This document shows positions 1 to 8,352 of a stretch of 15,872 bases of DNA, in pieces. Position 1 is the stretch's first letter, and each line of letters opens with the position of its first letter. The notes under the pieces were generated by a model. The model was not told where the DNA came from. It saw only the letters and a program-made list of their open reading frames with translations, and made no database searches. Location: contig CAJYBL010000017.1 in the NCBI GenBank assembly GCA_913064995.1, positions 1 through 15,872 on the forward strand, in the 5' to 3' direction. The position numbers and the translations under genes are program-made. The DNA is from an uncultured Alphaproteobacteria bacterium (GTDB lineage: Bacteria; Pseudomonadota; Alphaproteobacteria; Puniceispirillales; Puniceispirillaceae).

Positions 1-657
1 GCCAAGATAGGTTTTGGCCATCGCCGAACATTCAATATGCCACCCGGGTCGCCCACGTCCCCAAGGGCTGTCCCATCCGGGCTGATCATCACTGCTCGGC
101 TTCCATAAAATAAAATCGGCCGGTTCACGCTTGTAAGGGGCAATTTCTACCCGCGCACCGGCAATCATGTCATCCATAGACCGTTTGGACAGCGATCCAT
201 AATCAGCCATTGTTGAAACTTGAAACAATACATGGCCATCAGCCGCATAAGCATGGCCTTTATCAATCAGGGTGGTGATCATGGCCTTCATTTCGGCGAT
301 ATGATGCGTTGCACGTGGTTCGATATCGGGTGCAAGTGCGCCAAGCCGCTCGGTATCTTGATGAAATGTCTCGATCGTTTCAGCGCATAATTCATCAATG
401 CCAATTCCGCGTTCGGCCGCGCGAATGTTAATTTTATCATCAACATCAGTGATATTGCGAACATATGTAACCTTGGCATGACGCAGCCGCAAAAGCCGCA
501 CCAACACATCAAACACCACAATCGGACGCGCATTGCCAACATGAATCCGGCCATAAACCGTTGGCCCACAGGCATAGACCCGCACATGATCATTGTCGAT
601 CGGAACAAAATCTTCTTTTTTGCGGGTCAGGGTATTATGGAGTTTTAGCACACTCAT
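1..657 (-). CDS. cysS: Cysteinyl-tRNA synthetase, N-terminal 219 codons (partial)
   Basis: This class I aminoacyl-tRNA synthetase attaches cysteine to tRNA-Cys in the cytoplasm. Only the first 219 codons lie in the window; the 3' part is beyond position 1. The protein begins MSVLKLHNTLTRKKEDF. It shows the family's zinc ligand Cys30 in YACGPTVYG, the HIGH-type motif as IHVGN at about residues 38-42, the ITDVDDKI block after about residue 68, and the second zinc region GWHIECSAM at the truncated end. The C-terminal KMSKS motif and anticodon-binding part are not visible. The ATG overlaps the gltX stop codon as ATGA (654-657), so translational coupling with gltX is likely. I see no separate promoter. 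Identity is very secure; the only incompleteness is the window edge. Confidence 0.97.
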   Translation of the reverse strand, partial: MSVLKLHNTLTRKKEDFVPIDNDHVRVYACGPTVYGRIHVGNARPIVVFDVLVRLLRLRHAKVTYVRNITDVDDKINIRAAERGIGIDELCAETIETFHQDTERLGALAPDIEPRATHHIAEMKAMITTLIDKGHAYAADGHVLFQVSTMADYGSLSKRSMDDMIAGARVEIAPYKREPADFILWKPSSDDQPGWDSPWGRGRPGWHIECSAMAKTYLG

Positions 658-1994
658 GCTGGCATTCCCTGCAAGCGCGCAAGAACGCGATCACGCCCCA
701 TAATGCCAAGCAAAGGCGCAAGCTCAGGCCCTGCCTCAACACCCGTCAGCGCGAGGCGAAGCGGCATGAACAAGCCCTTGCCCTTAACCCCTGTTTCGGC
801 CGCAATGGCTGCTGTCCAACCTTTCCAGATTGACGCGTCCAGATCACCTTGCGGTAATAATGCCGCCGCCGCATTGGTCACGTTATTTGAGTCGATAACA
901 GGGGTAATTTCCCCCCTACAGATATCCCACCAAATCTTGGCCTCACCAACAGTGCTGATATTGCCGCGGACGGATTCCCAGAACAAGGCATCCCCCGTAA
1001 CATTGACATTGGAAAGCCGGTCTTTCACGGCATCAAATGGCATATCTTGAATGATCTGGCCGTTGATTTTCTGCAATTCTGACGGATCAAATTTCGCAGT
1101 AGCGCGGCCAAAACGGCTAATATCAAAACCGCCAATGATGGCATCCATGCTGGATTGCGCCTCGACCGGATCGGCTGTACCGATACGCGCAAGAACACTG
1201 GCAATCGCCGCCGGTTCAATGCCGCTTTGGCGCAGCTCGCCAATCGACAGGCTGCCAAGCCGTTTTGACAGGCCTTCACCATCCGCCCCAGCAAGAAGTG
1301 CCAGATGCCCCATTGTTGGTGCGGTTGCGCCTAGGGCTTCAAAAAGCTGAATCTGCGCTGCCGAATTAGTCACATGATCTTCACCGCGCAAAATATGCGT
1401 TATGCCAAGATCAATATCATCAACAACCGACGCCATTGTATAGATCACCCGCCCATCTTCGCGCATCAGCACCGGATCGGATAAGCTAGACATATGATAG
1501 GCAACATCGCCGCGTACCATGTCATTCCAACTGACCTCGGCATCATTTAGCAAAAATCGCCAGTGTGGGCGTTGGCCATTGGCTTCAAATTTTGCTTTAT
1601 CCTCGGCGCTTAGTTTCAGGCCAGCACGGTCATAGACTGGCGGGCGGCCAGCCGATAATTGCGCTTTGCGCTTGAGTGATAATTCTTCAGGTGTTTCATA
1701 ACAGGCATAGGCACGGCCAGCGGCAACAAGCTGAGCCAATGCCTCATCATAGCGTGCAAGGCGCAATGATTGACGATCCTCGCAATCCCAACCCATTCCC
1801 ATCCAGTTAAGATCGGCGCGGATATCGGCTTCAAACACTTCGCTAGACCGCTCGGTATCAGTGTCATCAATCCGAAGCATGAATTGGCCGCCAGTTTTGC
1901 GGGCAAACAGGTAATTCACCAGGGCCGTCCGTAAATTACCGACATGCAATCGCCCAGTCGGGCTTGGGGCAAAACGGACTTTGATTGCAGTCAT
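654..1994 (-). CDS. gltX: Glutamyl-tRNA synthetase
   Basis: This class I synthetase charges tRNA-Glu with glutamate. In lineages that use the GatCAB route it may also misacylate tRNA-Gln, which cannot be decided here. The 446-aa protein has RFAPSPTGRLHVGN at residues 7-20 (HIGH motif), the DDTDTERS block, ASVVDDIDLGITHILRGEDH in the catalytic core, and a KMSKS-class motif as LSKR at residues 242-245. An in-frame ATG 21 bp upstream (2015) would add MPKRSRL. I chose 1994 because AAGGAG (2002-2007) sits 7 nt before it and because the family normally starts just before the VRFAPSPTG strand. The gene lies 78 bp after nadE and its stop overlaps the cysS start by 4 bp. I see no terminator between nadE and gltX, so read-through from upstream is possible. 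Confidence 0.96.
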   Translation of the reverse strand: MTAIKVRFAPSPTGRLHVGNLRTALVNYLFARKTGGQFMLRIDDTDTERSSEVFEADIRADLNWMGMGWDCEDRQSLRLARYDEALAQLVAAGRAYACYETPEELSLKRKAQLSAGRPPVYDRAGLKLSAEDKAKFEANGQRPHWRFLLNDAEVSWNDMVRGDVAYHMSSLSDPVLMREDGRVIYTMASVVDDIDLGITHILRGEDHVTNSAAQIQLFEALGATAPTMGHLALLAGADGEGLSKRLGSLSIGELRQSGIEPAAIASVLARIGTADPVEAQSSMDAIIGGFDISRFGRATAKFDPSELQKINGQIIQDMPFDAVKDRLSNVNVTGDALFWESVRGNISTVGEAKIWWDICRGEITPVIDSNNVTNAAAALLPQGDLDASIWKGWTAAIAAETGVKGKGLFMPLRLALTGVEAGPELAPLLGIMGRDRVLARLQGMPA

Positions 1995-2001
1995 CAAACG
2001 A

Positions 2002-2007
2002 CTCCTT
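2002..2007 (-). promoter_or_regulatory. Shine-Dalgarno AAGGAG that fixes the gltX start
   Basis: On the minus strand AAGGAG is followed by a 7-nt spacer (TCGTTTG) and then ATG at 1994. The alternative upstream ATG at 2015 would place this element inside the coding region and has no comparable ribosome binding site. It therefore supports the shorter protein. Confidence 0.75.
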
Positions 2008-2072
2008 TTCGGCACAGGGCCAGTCTTTGCAGGCGGCAGCTGGTTCGGCGGCTTGCCAAATATTTTTACTCG

Positions 2073-3734
2073 TTAGGGTTTTATCGGGTTAAAGCCAGAG
2101 GTCAAGGGAAGACGGCGATCACGTCCAAAGGCAACTGGCGTCATTTTCGGACCCGGGGCAGCTTGAAACCGCTTATATTCGGCGCGGAATAAAAGCTGGC
2201 TTGCCCGCACAACTTCAGCCCGATCATAGCCACGGCCAACAATCGTTTCGATATCGGCCATTTCTTCACACAAAGCCGCCATAATCGCATCCAGCCGGTC
2301 ATAAGGCGGCAGCGAGTCAGTGTCTTTCTGGTCCGGGCGTAATTCGGCTGATGGTGGCTTGTCGATGATGCGTTGCGGGATCACAATGCCATCAGGGCCA
2401 GCCGCCCCGCGCGGCAAATGCTGATTGCGCCAGTCACAAAGCCGGAACACATCAACTTTCCAAACATCCTTTAGCGGGGCATAGCCGCCGCACATATCGC
2501 CATAAAGCGTTGAATAGCCAGCCGCATATTCGGATTTATTGCCTGTCGCCAGCACCATTGACCCATGTTTGTTCGAGATACCCATCAAGATTAATCCACG
2601 CAAACGCGACTGGATATTTTCTTCGGCGACATTCGGTTCGGTACCAGCAAATTGTTCGGCCAGCATCTGGCTAAGCGCGCCCATTGCCGGCGTGATCGCA
2701 ATATTATCAAGCCGGATGCCAAGGGCGCTTGCCAATTCGGCAGCATCATCAAGGCTTTCTTGGCTTGTATAGGCCGACGGCATCATCACCGCATGAACCG
2801 CATCCGCGCCAAGCGCGTCAACAGCAAGTGCGGCAACCAGCGCCGAATCAATACCACCCGACAAACCAAGAACAACCCCCGGAAACCCATTTTTATGGAC
2901 ATAGTCACGAAGCCCAAGACATAGACCGCGATAAAGCGCGGTCAAATCACCATCAGGCGGCGAAATCTGGCCAGTAAGCGTAATCATACCCGCTGTTTTC
3001 TGCGCTGAAACAACCACAATTGATTCAGAAAAGCTTGGCAAATGACATGCAAGTTTGCCACCGACATTGATTGCAAAAGACCCGCCGTCATAAACAAGCT
3101 CATCCTGCCCGCCAACCATATTGACATAGGCAACCGGCAGGCCAGTTTCGACGGTTCGCGCCACAATTGTTGACATGCGACGCTCAGGCTTGGTCACGTC
3201 AAATGGTGATGCATTGATTGCAATGATAAGATCGGCACCTGATTCTTCAAGACATTCGGCAACATTCGCCTCCCAGATATCTTCGCAAATTGGAAAGCCG
3301 ATTTTCAGTTCCCGCAACATGGCCGGGCCGGGCATCTGACCAGCAGCAAAATTGCGCTTATCATCAAACACGCCGTAATTTGGCAAATTCACCTTGTCAA
3401 ATCGGGCAAGCTGGGCACCGCCATCAAGAATGAAAACCGAATTATAAATAGCGCCATCAGCGGCAACCGGCGCGCCAACAACAATTGCCGGACCCCCATC
3501 GGCGGTTAGCTTTGCCAATGCGTCAATACCTGCAGCAACATCAGCCATGAAATCAGCCCGAAGCACAAGATCATCACAAGGATAACCGGAAAGATACATT
3601 TCAGGGGTGACAATGATTTCAGCGCCATGGCTCGCAGCTTGCGTCCGTGCCTCGGCAAGACGGCTGACATTGGCATTTACATTGCCAAGATGCGCGTTCA
3701 ATTGGGCGAGCGCGATTAGAACCGGCTTTGTCAT
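2073..3734 (-). CDS. nadE: Glutamine-dependent NAD+ synthetase
   Basis: This enzyme performs the last step of NAD+ synthesis, amidating deamido-NAD+ with ATP and ammonia released from glutamine. The 553-aa protein has both expected modules. The N-terminal nitrilase-type glutaminase carries the catalytic triad Glu45 (TPEMYLSGYP), Lys114 (FDKVNLPNYGVFDDKRNF) and Cys150 (GFPICEDIWE). The C-terminal synthetase carries the ATP pyrophosphatase P-loop LSGGIDSA at 291-298, plus ATGNKSEYAAGYSTLYGDM and the IIDKPPSAELRPDQKD block. Length matches the two-domain bacterial form. The gene starts 15 bp after the stop of the nicotinate phosphoribosyltransferase-like gene, so the two are almost certainly co-transcribed and serve the same pathway. 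The ribosome binding site is weak (AAAGG, about 11 nt upstream). Identity is secure. Confidence 0.97.
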   Translation of the reverse strand: MTKPVLIALAQLNAHLGNVNANVSRLAEARTQAASHGAEIIVTPEMYLSGYPCDDLVLRADFMADVAAGIDALAKLTADGGPAIVVGAPVAADGAIYNSVFILDGGAQLARFDKVNLPNYGVFDDKRNFAAGQMPGPAMLRELKIGFPICEDIWEANVAECLEESGADLIIAINASPFDVTKPERRMSTIVARTVETGLPVAYVNMVGGQDELVYDGGSFAINVGGKLACHLPSFSESIVVVSAQKTAGMITLTGQISPPDGDLTALYRGLCLGLRDYVHKNGFPGVVLGLSGGIDSALVAALAVDALGADAVHAVMMPSAYTSQESLDDAAELASALGIRLDNIAITPAMGALSQMLAEQFAGTEPNVAEENIQSRLRGLILMGISNKHGSMVLATGNKSEYAAGYSTLYGDMCGGYAPLKDVWKVDVFRLCDWRNQHLPRGAAGPDGIVIPQRIIDKPPSAELRPDQKDTDSLPPYDRLDAIMAALCEEMADIETIVGRGYDRAEVVRASQLLFRAEYKRFQAAPGPKMTPVAFGRDRRLPLTSGFNPIKP

Positions 3735-3749
3735 GAAACAATCAACCTT

Positions 3750-4886
3750 TTACTTATACAAAAGAAATTCACGGCCAGCCTTGACCCGTGGCTTGCCATC
3801 ATAGGCAACAATATCCGCTGTCGCATAGGTTTGCGACCAGATTTGCGGCAAATATGATCCGGTACCAATCACGTCAACAGGCGCATTGGCAAGGGCAAAA
3901 ACACGGCATTTATCGGGCCCAAACCCGCTGGAGGCAACGATTTTCACCTTGTCAAAGCCGTTATTATCAAGCTGTTCGCGCATATACCAAACCGCCGCCG
4001 CACTTACGCCTGTTCCAAGCAGAAAACGCAATTCATCTTCGGTTCGATAGCCGCGCAAAGCCTGCGGAACATTGCGTTCCAAAACCGCATAGGATGATTG
4101 CGTATCAAGCCCTTCAACATAGCGGCCACCATGCGTATCAAGACGAAGCGATAAGGTGCCTGCATTACTGTGATCATGAAAATGCGCGGCCACGGCAAGC
4201 CCATCGGTGATTTCTTGACCAAAATAGTCAACCAGCACCGTCAAAGGCGCATCTGGCACCGTTTGATGAAACATTTCGGCGGCACGAACGGTTGATCCGG
4301 CATAGCCAATCAGGGCATGCGGCATTGTTCCCCTGCCCTTTTCCTGACCAAAGAAATGCGCGGTTGCATCGGCGGCACAACCAACAAAGCCAATGGCATT
4401 GGCTTTGGCCTTGGCCTTGGCAGCTCCAACCGAGGCACCATAAGCCATAAGTTCGGCCATTTCACTGCCGGCACAATGGCGGGCATCCATCGCCAGAAAC
4501 GCCACATTCGGCAATTCCATGCACATATTATAGGCGTTATAAGCAGCGACACAGGCTGGCCCAAGGCGCTGCAGAAAAATCGTTTCAAGGTCGACAAGAA
4601 CCGAAAAGGGGCCGGTGATGTAACACATCGGCTCGCCAGCACCGATCCATGCTCCTTCAACATAAAGCTGTTCGATTTTCAAAGTGGCACCGCGGGATTG
4701 CGCCATTGCGGTAATCCATTCGATGGCCAAACGTCCGGCAAAGGTAACCGGACGCCGCATGAAAACCGCATAGGTGACTTCGCAATCACCATGTGCCATG
4801 ACGACTTTGCGTGTGTGATTGAAATAGGTATCGGTTAGACTCGGCTGAATTTCCGGAGTCGGCCCGCTGCTTGCAAATTTTGGCAT
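3750..4886 (-). CDS. pncB: Nicotinate phosphoribosyltransferase family protein
   Basis: The likely role is conversion of nicotinate and PRPP to nicotinate mononucleotide, the entry step of the Preiss-Handler NAD salvage route. The 378-aa sequence shows the family layout: an N-terminal SLTDTYFNHTRKVV segment (the 'TD.Y' region), a central GFVGCAADATAHFFG followed by GRGTMPHALIGYAGS (171-198), VLVDYFGQEITDGL near 217-230, and the C-terminal phosphate-binding part VKIVASSGFGP and VDVIGTGSYLP (337-347). It is near the length of the short, archaeal-like NAPRT type rather than E. coli PncB. The start ATG at 4886 has an AAGG element about 7 nt upstream. It lies 15 bp before nadE, which supports the pathway call. 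The enzyme class is well supported; nicotinate rather than nicotinamide or another base as substrate is inferred from the family and this neighbour. Confidence 0.88.
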   Translation of the reverse strand: MPKFASSGPTPEIQPSLTDTYFNHTRKVVMAHGDCEVTYAVFMRRPVTFAGRLAIEWITAMAQSRGATLKIEQLYVEGAWIGAGEPMCYITGPFSVLVDLETIFLQRLGPACVAAYNAYNMCMELPNVAFLAMDARHCAGSEMAELMAYGASVGAAKAKAKANAIGFVGCAADATAHFFGQEKGRGTMPHALIGYAGSTVRAAEMFHQTVPDAPLTVLVDYFGQEITDGLAVAAHFHDHSNAGTLSLRLDTHGGRYVEGLDTQSSYAVLERNVPQALRGYRTEDELRFLLGTGVSAAAVWYMREQLDNNGFDKVKIVASSGFGPDKCRVFALANAPVDVIGTGSYLPQIWSQTYATADIVAYDGKPRVKAGREFLLYK

Positions 4887-4960
4887 CAGTCTACCTTGTT
4901 AAAAATGGATCAAGACCGCCGACGCAAATCATAACAGCGTATGACAAAGCCTTTTATCCT

Positions 4961-6340
4961 TTATACGGCCTTGGACATATAAGACGGTATACCGCGCCGA
5001 CGTTTCAGCAAATCGGCAAGAAGAAACGCAAGTTCAAGCGCCTGCGCCCCATTCAAACGCGGGTCACAATGCGTATGATAGCGATCGCCAAGGCTGGCTT
5101 CGGTCACATCAACAACTCCGCCAACACATTCGGTGACATTCTGTCCTGTCATTTCGAAATGCACGCCACCCGGATAGGTGCCAATCTCATCGTGCGCGTC
5201 AAAAAAGCCGGTAACTTCGGACATCACATCATCAACACGGCGTGTCTTATAGCCGCTGCTGGCCTTGATCGTGTTGCCATGCATCGGATCACAGCACCAT
5301 ACAACATTCGCCCCATGCGCCTTGACCGCCCGCAAAAGTGGCGGCAAACCGCTTCGCACCTTTTCCGCACCCATCCGAATAATCAAGGTCAAGCGGCCGG
5401 CCTGATTGCTTGGGTTCAAGATATCAATCAAGCGCAGCAACTCGTCAGGATCAAGGCTTGGCCCGCATTTCAGGCCAATCGGATTGGAAATGCCACGCAT
5501 ATATTCAACATGCGCACCATCAGGCTGGCGAGTCCGGTCGCCAATCCACAACATATGTGCCGATGTGTCGTACCATCCCTGTTCGTCAGTAATGGTATCG
5601 CGGCGCGTCATGGCCTCTTCAAACCCGAGAAGAAGCGCCTCATGGCTGGTGTAAAGCTCGGTTTCGGCAAGCGGACGCGCCGTTGCTGATGTTACCCCGC
5701 AAGCCTTCATGAAATTCAGGCTTTCTTCGATGCGTTCGGCAAGCGCTTCAAAACGCTGTGTTTGCGGCGTGTCTTTCAAAAAGTCAGCCACCCAGCTATT
5801 CACCTTGGTCAAATCGGCAAGCCCGCCTTGTGCAAAGGCACGAAGCAAATTCAAGGTTGATGCTGATTGTTCATAAACGCGAAGTAAGCGCCGCGGATCA
5901 GGGATCCGTTCATCTTCGGTAAAGGCTGGCCCATTGATCATATCGCCGCGATAGCTTGGCAATTCGACACCATCAATCACTTCGGTAGGCGCCGAACGTG
6001 GCTTAGCAAATTGACCCGCCATCCGGCCGATCTTGATCACCGGCAACGAGGCGCCATAGGTCAGCACCACCGCCATCTGCAACATGACTTTAAAGCTGTC
6101 GCGGATGTTATTTGCTGAAAATTCGGCAAAGCTTTCGGCGCAGTCACCACCTTGCAACAAAAACGCCTCTCCACGCGCCACGCTGCCAAGCTGGTCGCGA
6201 AGGCTCTGCGCCTCACCGGCGAACACCAGCGGTGGACGACCGGAAATAATCTTTTCAACAGCGTTCAGCCGATCAAGATCGGGGTATTCCGGCACTTGTT
6301 GAATTGGAAAGCTGCGCCAGCTATTTGGTTGCCAAGTCAT
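4961..6340 (-). CDS. aroG: Class II 3-deoxy-7-phosphoheptulonate (DAHP) synthase
   Basis: This enzyme condenses phosphoenolpyruvate with erythrose 4-phosphate, the first step of the shikimate pathway to aromatic amino acids. The 459-aa protein is the class II (plant/mycobacterial) type. It contains LLQGGDCAESF (61-71), KIGRMAGQFAKPRS (103-116), GAHVEYMRGISNPIGLKCGP (275-294), WCCDPMHGNT (348-357), GGVHFEMTGQNVTECVGG (391-408) and DPRLNGAQALELAF (426-439). The metal ligands expected in this family correspond to Cys67, His354, Glu396 and Asp426, and all are present. The start is supported by AGAAGGA at 6351-6357. A candidate promoter lies at 6420-6448, which suggests this gene can be transcribed independently of gor, 148 bp upstream. 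The downstream NAPRT-like gene follows after 74 bp. Confidence 0.96.
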   Translation of the reverse strand: MTWQPNSWRSFPIQQVPEYPDLDRLNAVEKIISGRPPLVFAGEAQSLRDQLGSVARGEAFLLQGGDCAESFAEFSANNIRDSFKVMLQMAVVLTYGASLPVIKIGRMAGQFAKPRSAPTEVIDGVELPSYRGDMINGPAFTEDERIPDPRRLLRVYEQSASTLNLLRAFAQGGLADLTKVNSWVADFLKDTPQTQRFEALAERIEESLNFMKACGVTSATARPLAETELYTSHEALLLGFEEAMTRRDTITDEQGWYDTSAHMLWIGDRTRQPDGAHVEYMRGISNPIGLKCGPSLDPDELLRLIDILNPSNQAGRLTLIIRMGAEKVRSGLPPLLRAVKAHGANVVWCCDPMHGNTIKASSGYKTRRVDDVMSEVTGFFDAHDEIGTYPGGVHFEMTGQNVTECVGGVVDVTEASLGDRYHTHCDPRLNGAQALELAFLLADLLKRRRGIPSYMSKAV

Positions 6341-6419
6341 TTGATTTTCGTCCTTCTAAGGCAAGATGGCTTGCGAACAGCACAGCCGACCCCTCCCCTA
6401 TCATTGGATATTACAGCTC

Positions 6420-6448
6420 AATATCGCGGATATGCCCTGTTTTTTCAA
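6420..6448 (-). promoter_or_regulatory. Candidate sigma-70 promoter for the DAHP synthase gene
   Basis: On the minus strand TTGAAA (6443-6448) is followed by exactly 17 bp and then GATATT (6420-6425). These match the -35 and -10 consensus at 5/6 and 4/6 positions. It would give a leader of roughly 70 nt. That leader contains a G-rich run (GGGGAGGGG, 6390-6398) and a small hairpin with arms GCAAG/CTTGC (6361-6374) that ends 3 nt before the Shine-Dalgarno sequence. This is pattern matching only; no transcription start is known. Confidence 0.4.
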
Positions 6449-6488
6449 GCTTTATTCCGACAGCAGCGCTGTTGGGAGTTTGCCAAGT

Positions 6489-7862
6489 CTAGCCATCTTT
6501 GCGCGGTGTGCGCATGGTTACAAACTCTTCGGCTGCGGTAGGGTGAATGCCAATGGTGGCGTCAAAATCTGCCTTGGTTGCCCCCATCTTTACCGCAATC
6601 GCGATGCCTTGCATGATTTCACCACAATCCGGCCCCATCATATGCACGCCAATAACCTTGTCGCTTGCCGCTTCGACAATCAGCTTCATATAGGTTTTTT
6701 CACCGCGCCCTGAAATAGTGTTTTTCATAGCCCGAAACTGGCTTTCAAAGATAGTAACCTTGCCATGGGCATTGATTGCATCAGCTTCAGACAGGCCAAC
6801 CGATGCGATGGGTGGCTGGCTGAAAACGGCCGAGGCAACATTGGCATGATCGGCCTTGCGCGGGCGATTGCCAAATTCACTATCGGCAAAGGCATGGCCT
6901 TCGGCAATCGCAACTGGCGTCAGATTAATTCGGTTTGTGACGTCACCAATGGCGAAAAGGCTTGGCAGGTTCGTTTGTGACATATCATCAACAATGATTT
7001 CGCCCTGTTTGCCAAGCTTGACGCCCAAATCATCAAGGCCAAGATTGGCGGTATTTGGCCTACGTCCTGTCGCCGCCATGATCTGATCAACCGCCAGCCT
7101 GCTGCCATCGCTAAGATGCGCCTGCTTGCCGCCATTTTCAGCCGTGACATGATCAATGGTGGTTTCGGGGTGAAGAATGATTCCGCGATCGGTTAGCGCC
7201 GTTGCGATATGCGCGCGAACATCATCATCAAAGCCACGAAGCGGCAAATCACTTCGATAAATCAAATGGGTTCGCGCCCCAAGCCCGTTGAAAATACCGG
7301 CAAATTCAAGCGCAATATAACCGCTGCCATAAATGGCAATGTCCTTTGGCATTTCGGGCAAATCCAGTGCTTCATTCGAGCTGATGGCATGATCTTTCAT
7401 GCCGGGAACATCGATAAATTGCGGCGCACCACCAACCGCGATCAAAATTTTGCCAGCACGATAGACATCCGCGCCAACGCTGACCTCATTCGGGCCAGTG
7501 ACCCGCCCCCAGCCCTCGATCAAGGTAGCGCCAGCATTTTTCAATAGCGACCGATAAATATTTTCCAACCGACCAATTTCAGCATCTTTCGCGGCGATCA
7601 AGCCAGGCCAATCATGCGACAAACCATCAATCTGCCAGCCAAAGCCGCGAGCATCTTCAACATCGGCAGAAAAGCTGGCCGCATACATCAACAGCTTTTT
7701 CGGCACACAGCCACGGATAACGCAAGTTCCACCCGGTCGGTCTCCTTCGATCACCGCAACCTTGGCACCATGACCAGCGGCGATGCGGCCAGCACGAACG
7801 CCGCCAGACCCTGCGCCAATCACAATCAAATCATAGTCAAAATTCTTTTGAGATTGGGCCAT
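6489..7862 (-). CDS. gor: Glutathione-disulfide reductase
   Basis: This FAD-dependent enzyme reduces glutathione disulfide with NADPH in the cytoplasm. The 457-aa protein (from ATG at 7862) has the FAD-binding GAGSGG at 16-21, the redox-active GTCVIRGCVPKK with Cys47 and Cys52, the NADPH Rossmann motif GSGYIALE at 179-186, and a YRSDLPLRGFD segment. The two Arg residues in that segment are typical of NADPH-specific GR rather than NADH-using lipoamide dehydrogenase. The C-terminal HPTAAEEF contains His440 and Glu445, the partner-subunit catalytic pair. An upstream in-frame TTG (7916) would add 18 residues with no similarity to the family. I prefer 7862, which has AAAGG 9 nt upstream. It is the first gene of the minus-strand housekeeping run. 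Confidence 0.96.
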   Translation of the reverse strand: MAQSQKNFDYDLIVIGAGSGGVRAGRIAAGHGAKVAVIEGDRPGGTCVIRGCVPKKLLMYAASFSADVEDARGFGWQIDGLSHDWPGLIAAKDAEIGRLENIYRSLLKNAGATLIEGWGRVTGPNEVSVGADVYRAGKILIAVGGAPQFIDVPGMKDHAISSNEALDLPEMPKDIAIYGSGYIALEFAGIFNGLGARTHLIYRSDLPLRGFDDDVRAHIATALTDRGIILHPETTIDHVTAENGGKQAHLSDGSRLAVDQIMAATGRRPNTANLGLDDLGVKLGKQGEIIVDDMSQTNLPSLFAIGDVTNRINLTPVAIAEGHAFADSEFGNRPRKADHANVASAVFSQPPIASVGLSEADAINAHGKVTIFESQFRAMKNTISGRGEKTYMKLIVEAASDKVIGVHMMGPDCGEIMQGIAIAVKMGATKADFDATIGIHPTAAEEFVTMRTPRKDG

Positions 7863-7978
7863 GATCTTTTGCCTTTGGCTGCCGATTAAAATGTGATGAG
7901 GATATGCCTCTATCAAACAATCTTGTCGCGCATTCAGCCGCCAAGTTCAAGATGATTTCCAAGCCATCAAACCGCGGA

Positions 7979-8287
7979 TTAGATGCTATAGCGTTTATCG
8001 GCCAAAGGTTCTGCAATTGGCGGCGACAGATAGTCGGCAAAAATAACATCGTTGAGGCTGGCAAAATTGGCAATGGCCAAAGCCAGTTGATCCGTTGAAA
8101 GCGCATCAAGGTCGATAAAGCGGTGCAAGGTTACCGTTGCCGTCCCCGAACAAATGCCAAAGGGGTGCTGCGCATGGGCAATCGTATCTTCAAGAAGTAG
8201 CATCGTCAAAAAAGATGCCTTTAACGGGCCGCTGCTATCGCGGGCAACCGTGCTTGATAAAAGCGCCTGATTGGCATGATGCGGCAA
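7979..8287 (-). CDS. Small hypothetical ORF, possibly truncated or broken
   Basis: I do not recognise this 102-codon frame with confidence. It starts with TTG and has no visible Shine-Dalgarno sequence. Its sequence is protein-like: a hydrophobic helix-forming part (FLTMLLLEDTIAHAQ), a short beta-like stretch (GTATVTLHRFIDLDAL) and a second amphipathic helix (LALAIANFASLNDVI). That order weakly recalls the C-terminal half of CesT-type secretion chaperones, by pattern impression only. The frame is also open upstream of its first codon. A single TGA (8288-8290) separates it from a further 28 codons that begin at ATG 8374, which would make about 131 residues in all. It could be a pseudogene, a short real gene or non-coding. 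It lies in the same orientation as gor, 116 bp upstream of it. Confidence 0.35.
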   Translation of the reverse strand: MPHHANQALLSSTVARDSSGPLKASFLTMLLLEDTIAHAQHPFGICSGTATVTLHRFIDLDALSTDQLALAIANFASLNDVIFADYLSPPIAEPLADKRYSI

Positions 8288-8290
8288 TCA

Positions 8291-8303
8291 TTGCGCCGCG
8301 CAA
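8291..8303. promoter_or_regulatory. Inverted repeat TTGCGC-C-GCGCAA
   Basis: This is a perfect 6-bp inverted repeat around a single central base, about 95 bp before the acetoacetyl-CoA ligase start. It has the form of a dimeric regulator's half-site pair. No regulator gene is nearby, so any function is inference. Confidence 0.35.
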
Positions 8304-8326
8304 CGGGTCACGATAAGCTGGGGCGA

Positions 8327-8342
8327 GCCCGAAATTTCGGGC
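8327..8342. promoter_or_regulatory. Perfect 16-bp palindrome GCCCGAAATTTCGGGC
   Basis: All 16 bases are self-complementary, centred about 64 bp before the acetoacetyl-CoA ligase start. It has no T-run on either side, so a Rho-independent terminator is unlikely. An operator for a dimeric repressor or activator is the simpler reading. Confidence 0.45.
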
Positions 8343-8352
8343 GCATCACCAA

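Noticed and set aside
4871..5689. 272-codon plus-strand open frame opposite the DAHP synthase gene
   Set aside because: It lies fully antisense to a secure gene and into the gap beyond it, is rich in Arg, His, Gln and Ile in the way antisense frames are, and shows no domain.
7837..8109. 90-codon minus-strand frame overlapping the gor start, with a helix-like stretch near its middle
   Set aside because: It runs into the gor coding region in another frame and overlaps the better small ORF. One helix-like stretch is not enough to call a gene or a frameshift.
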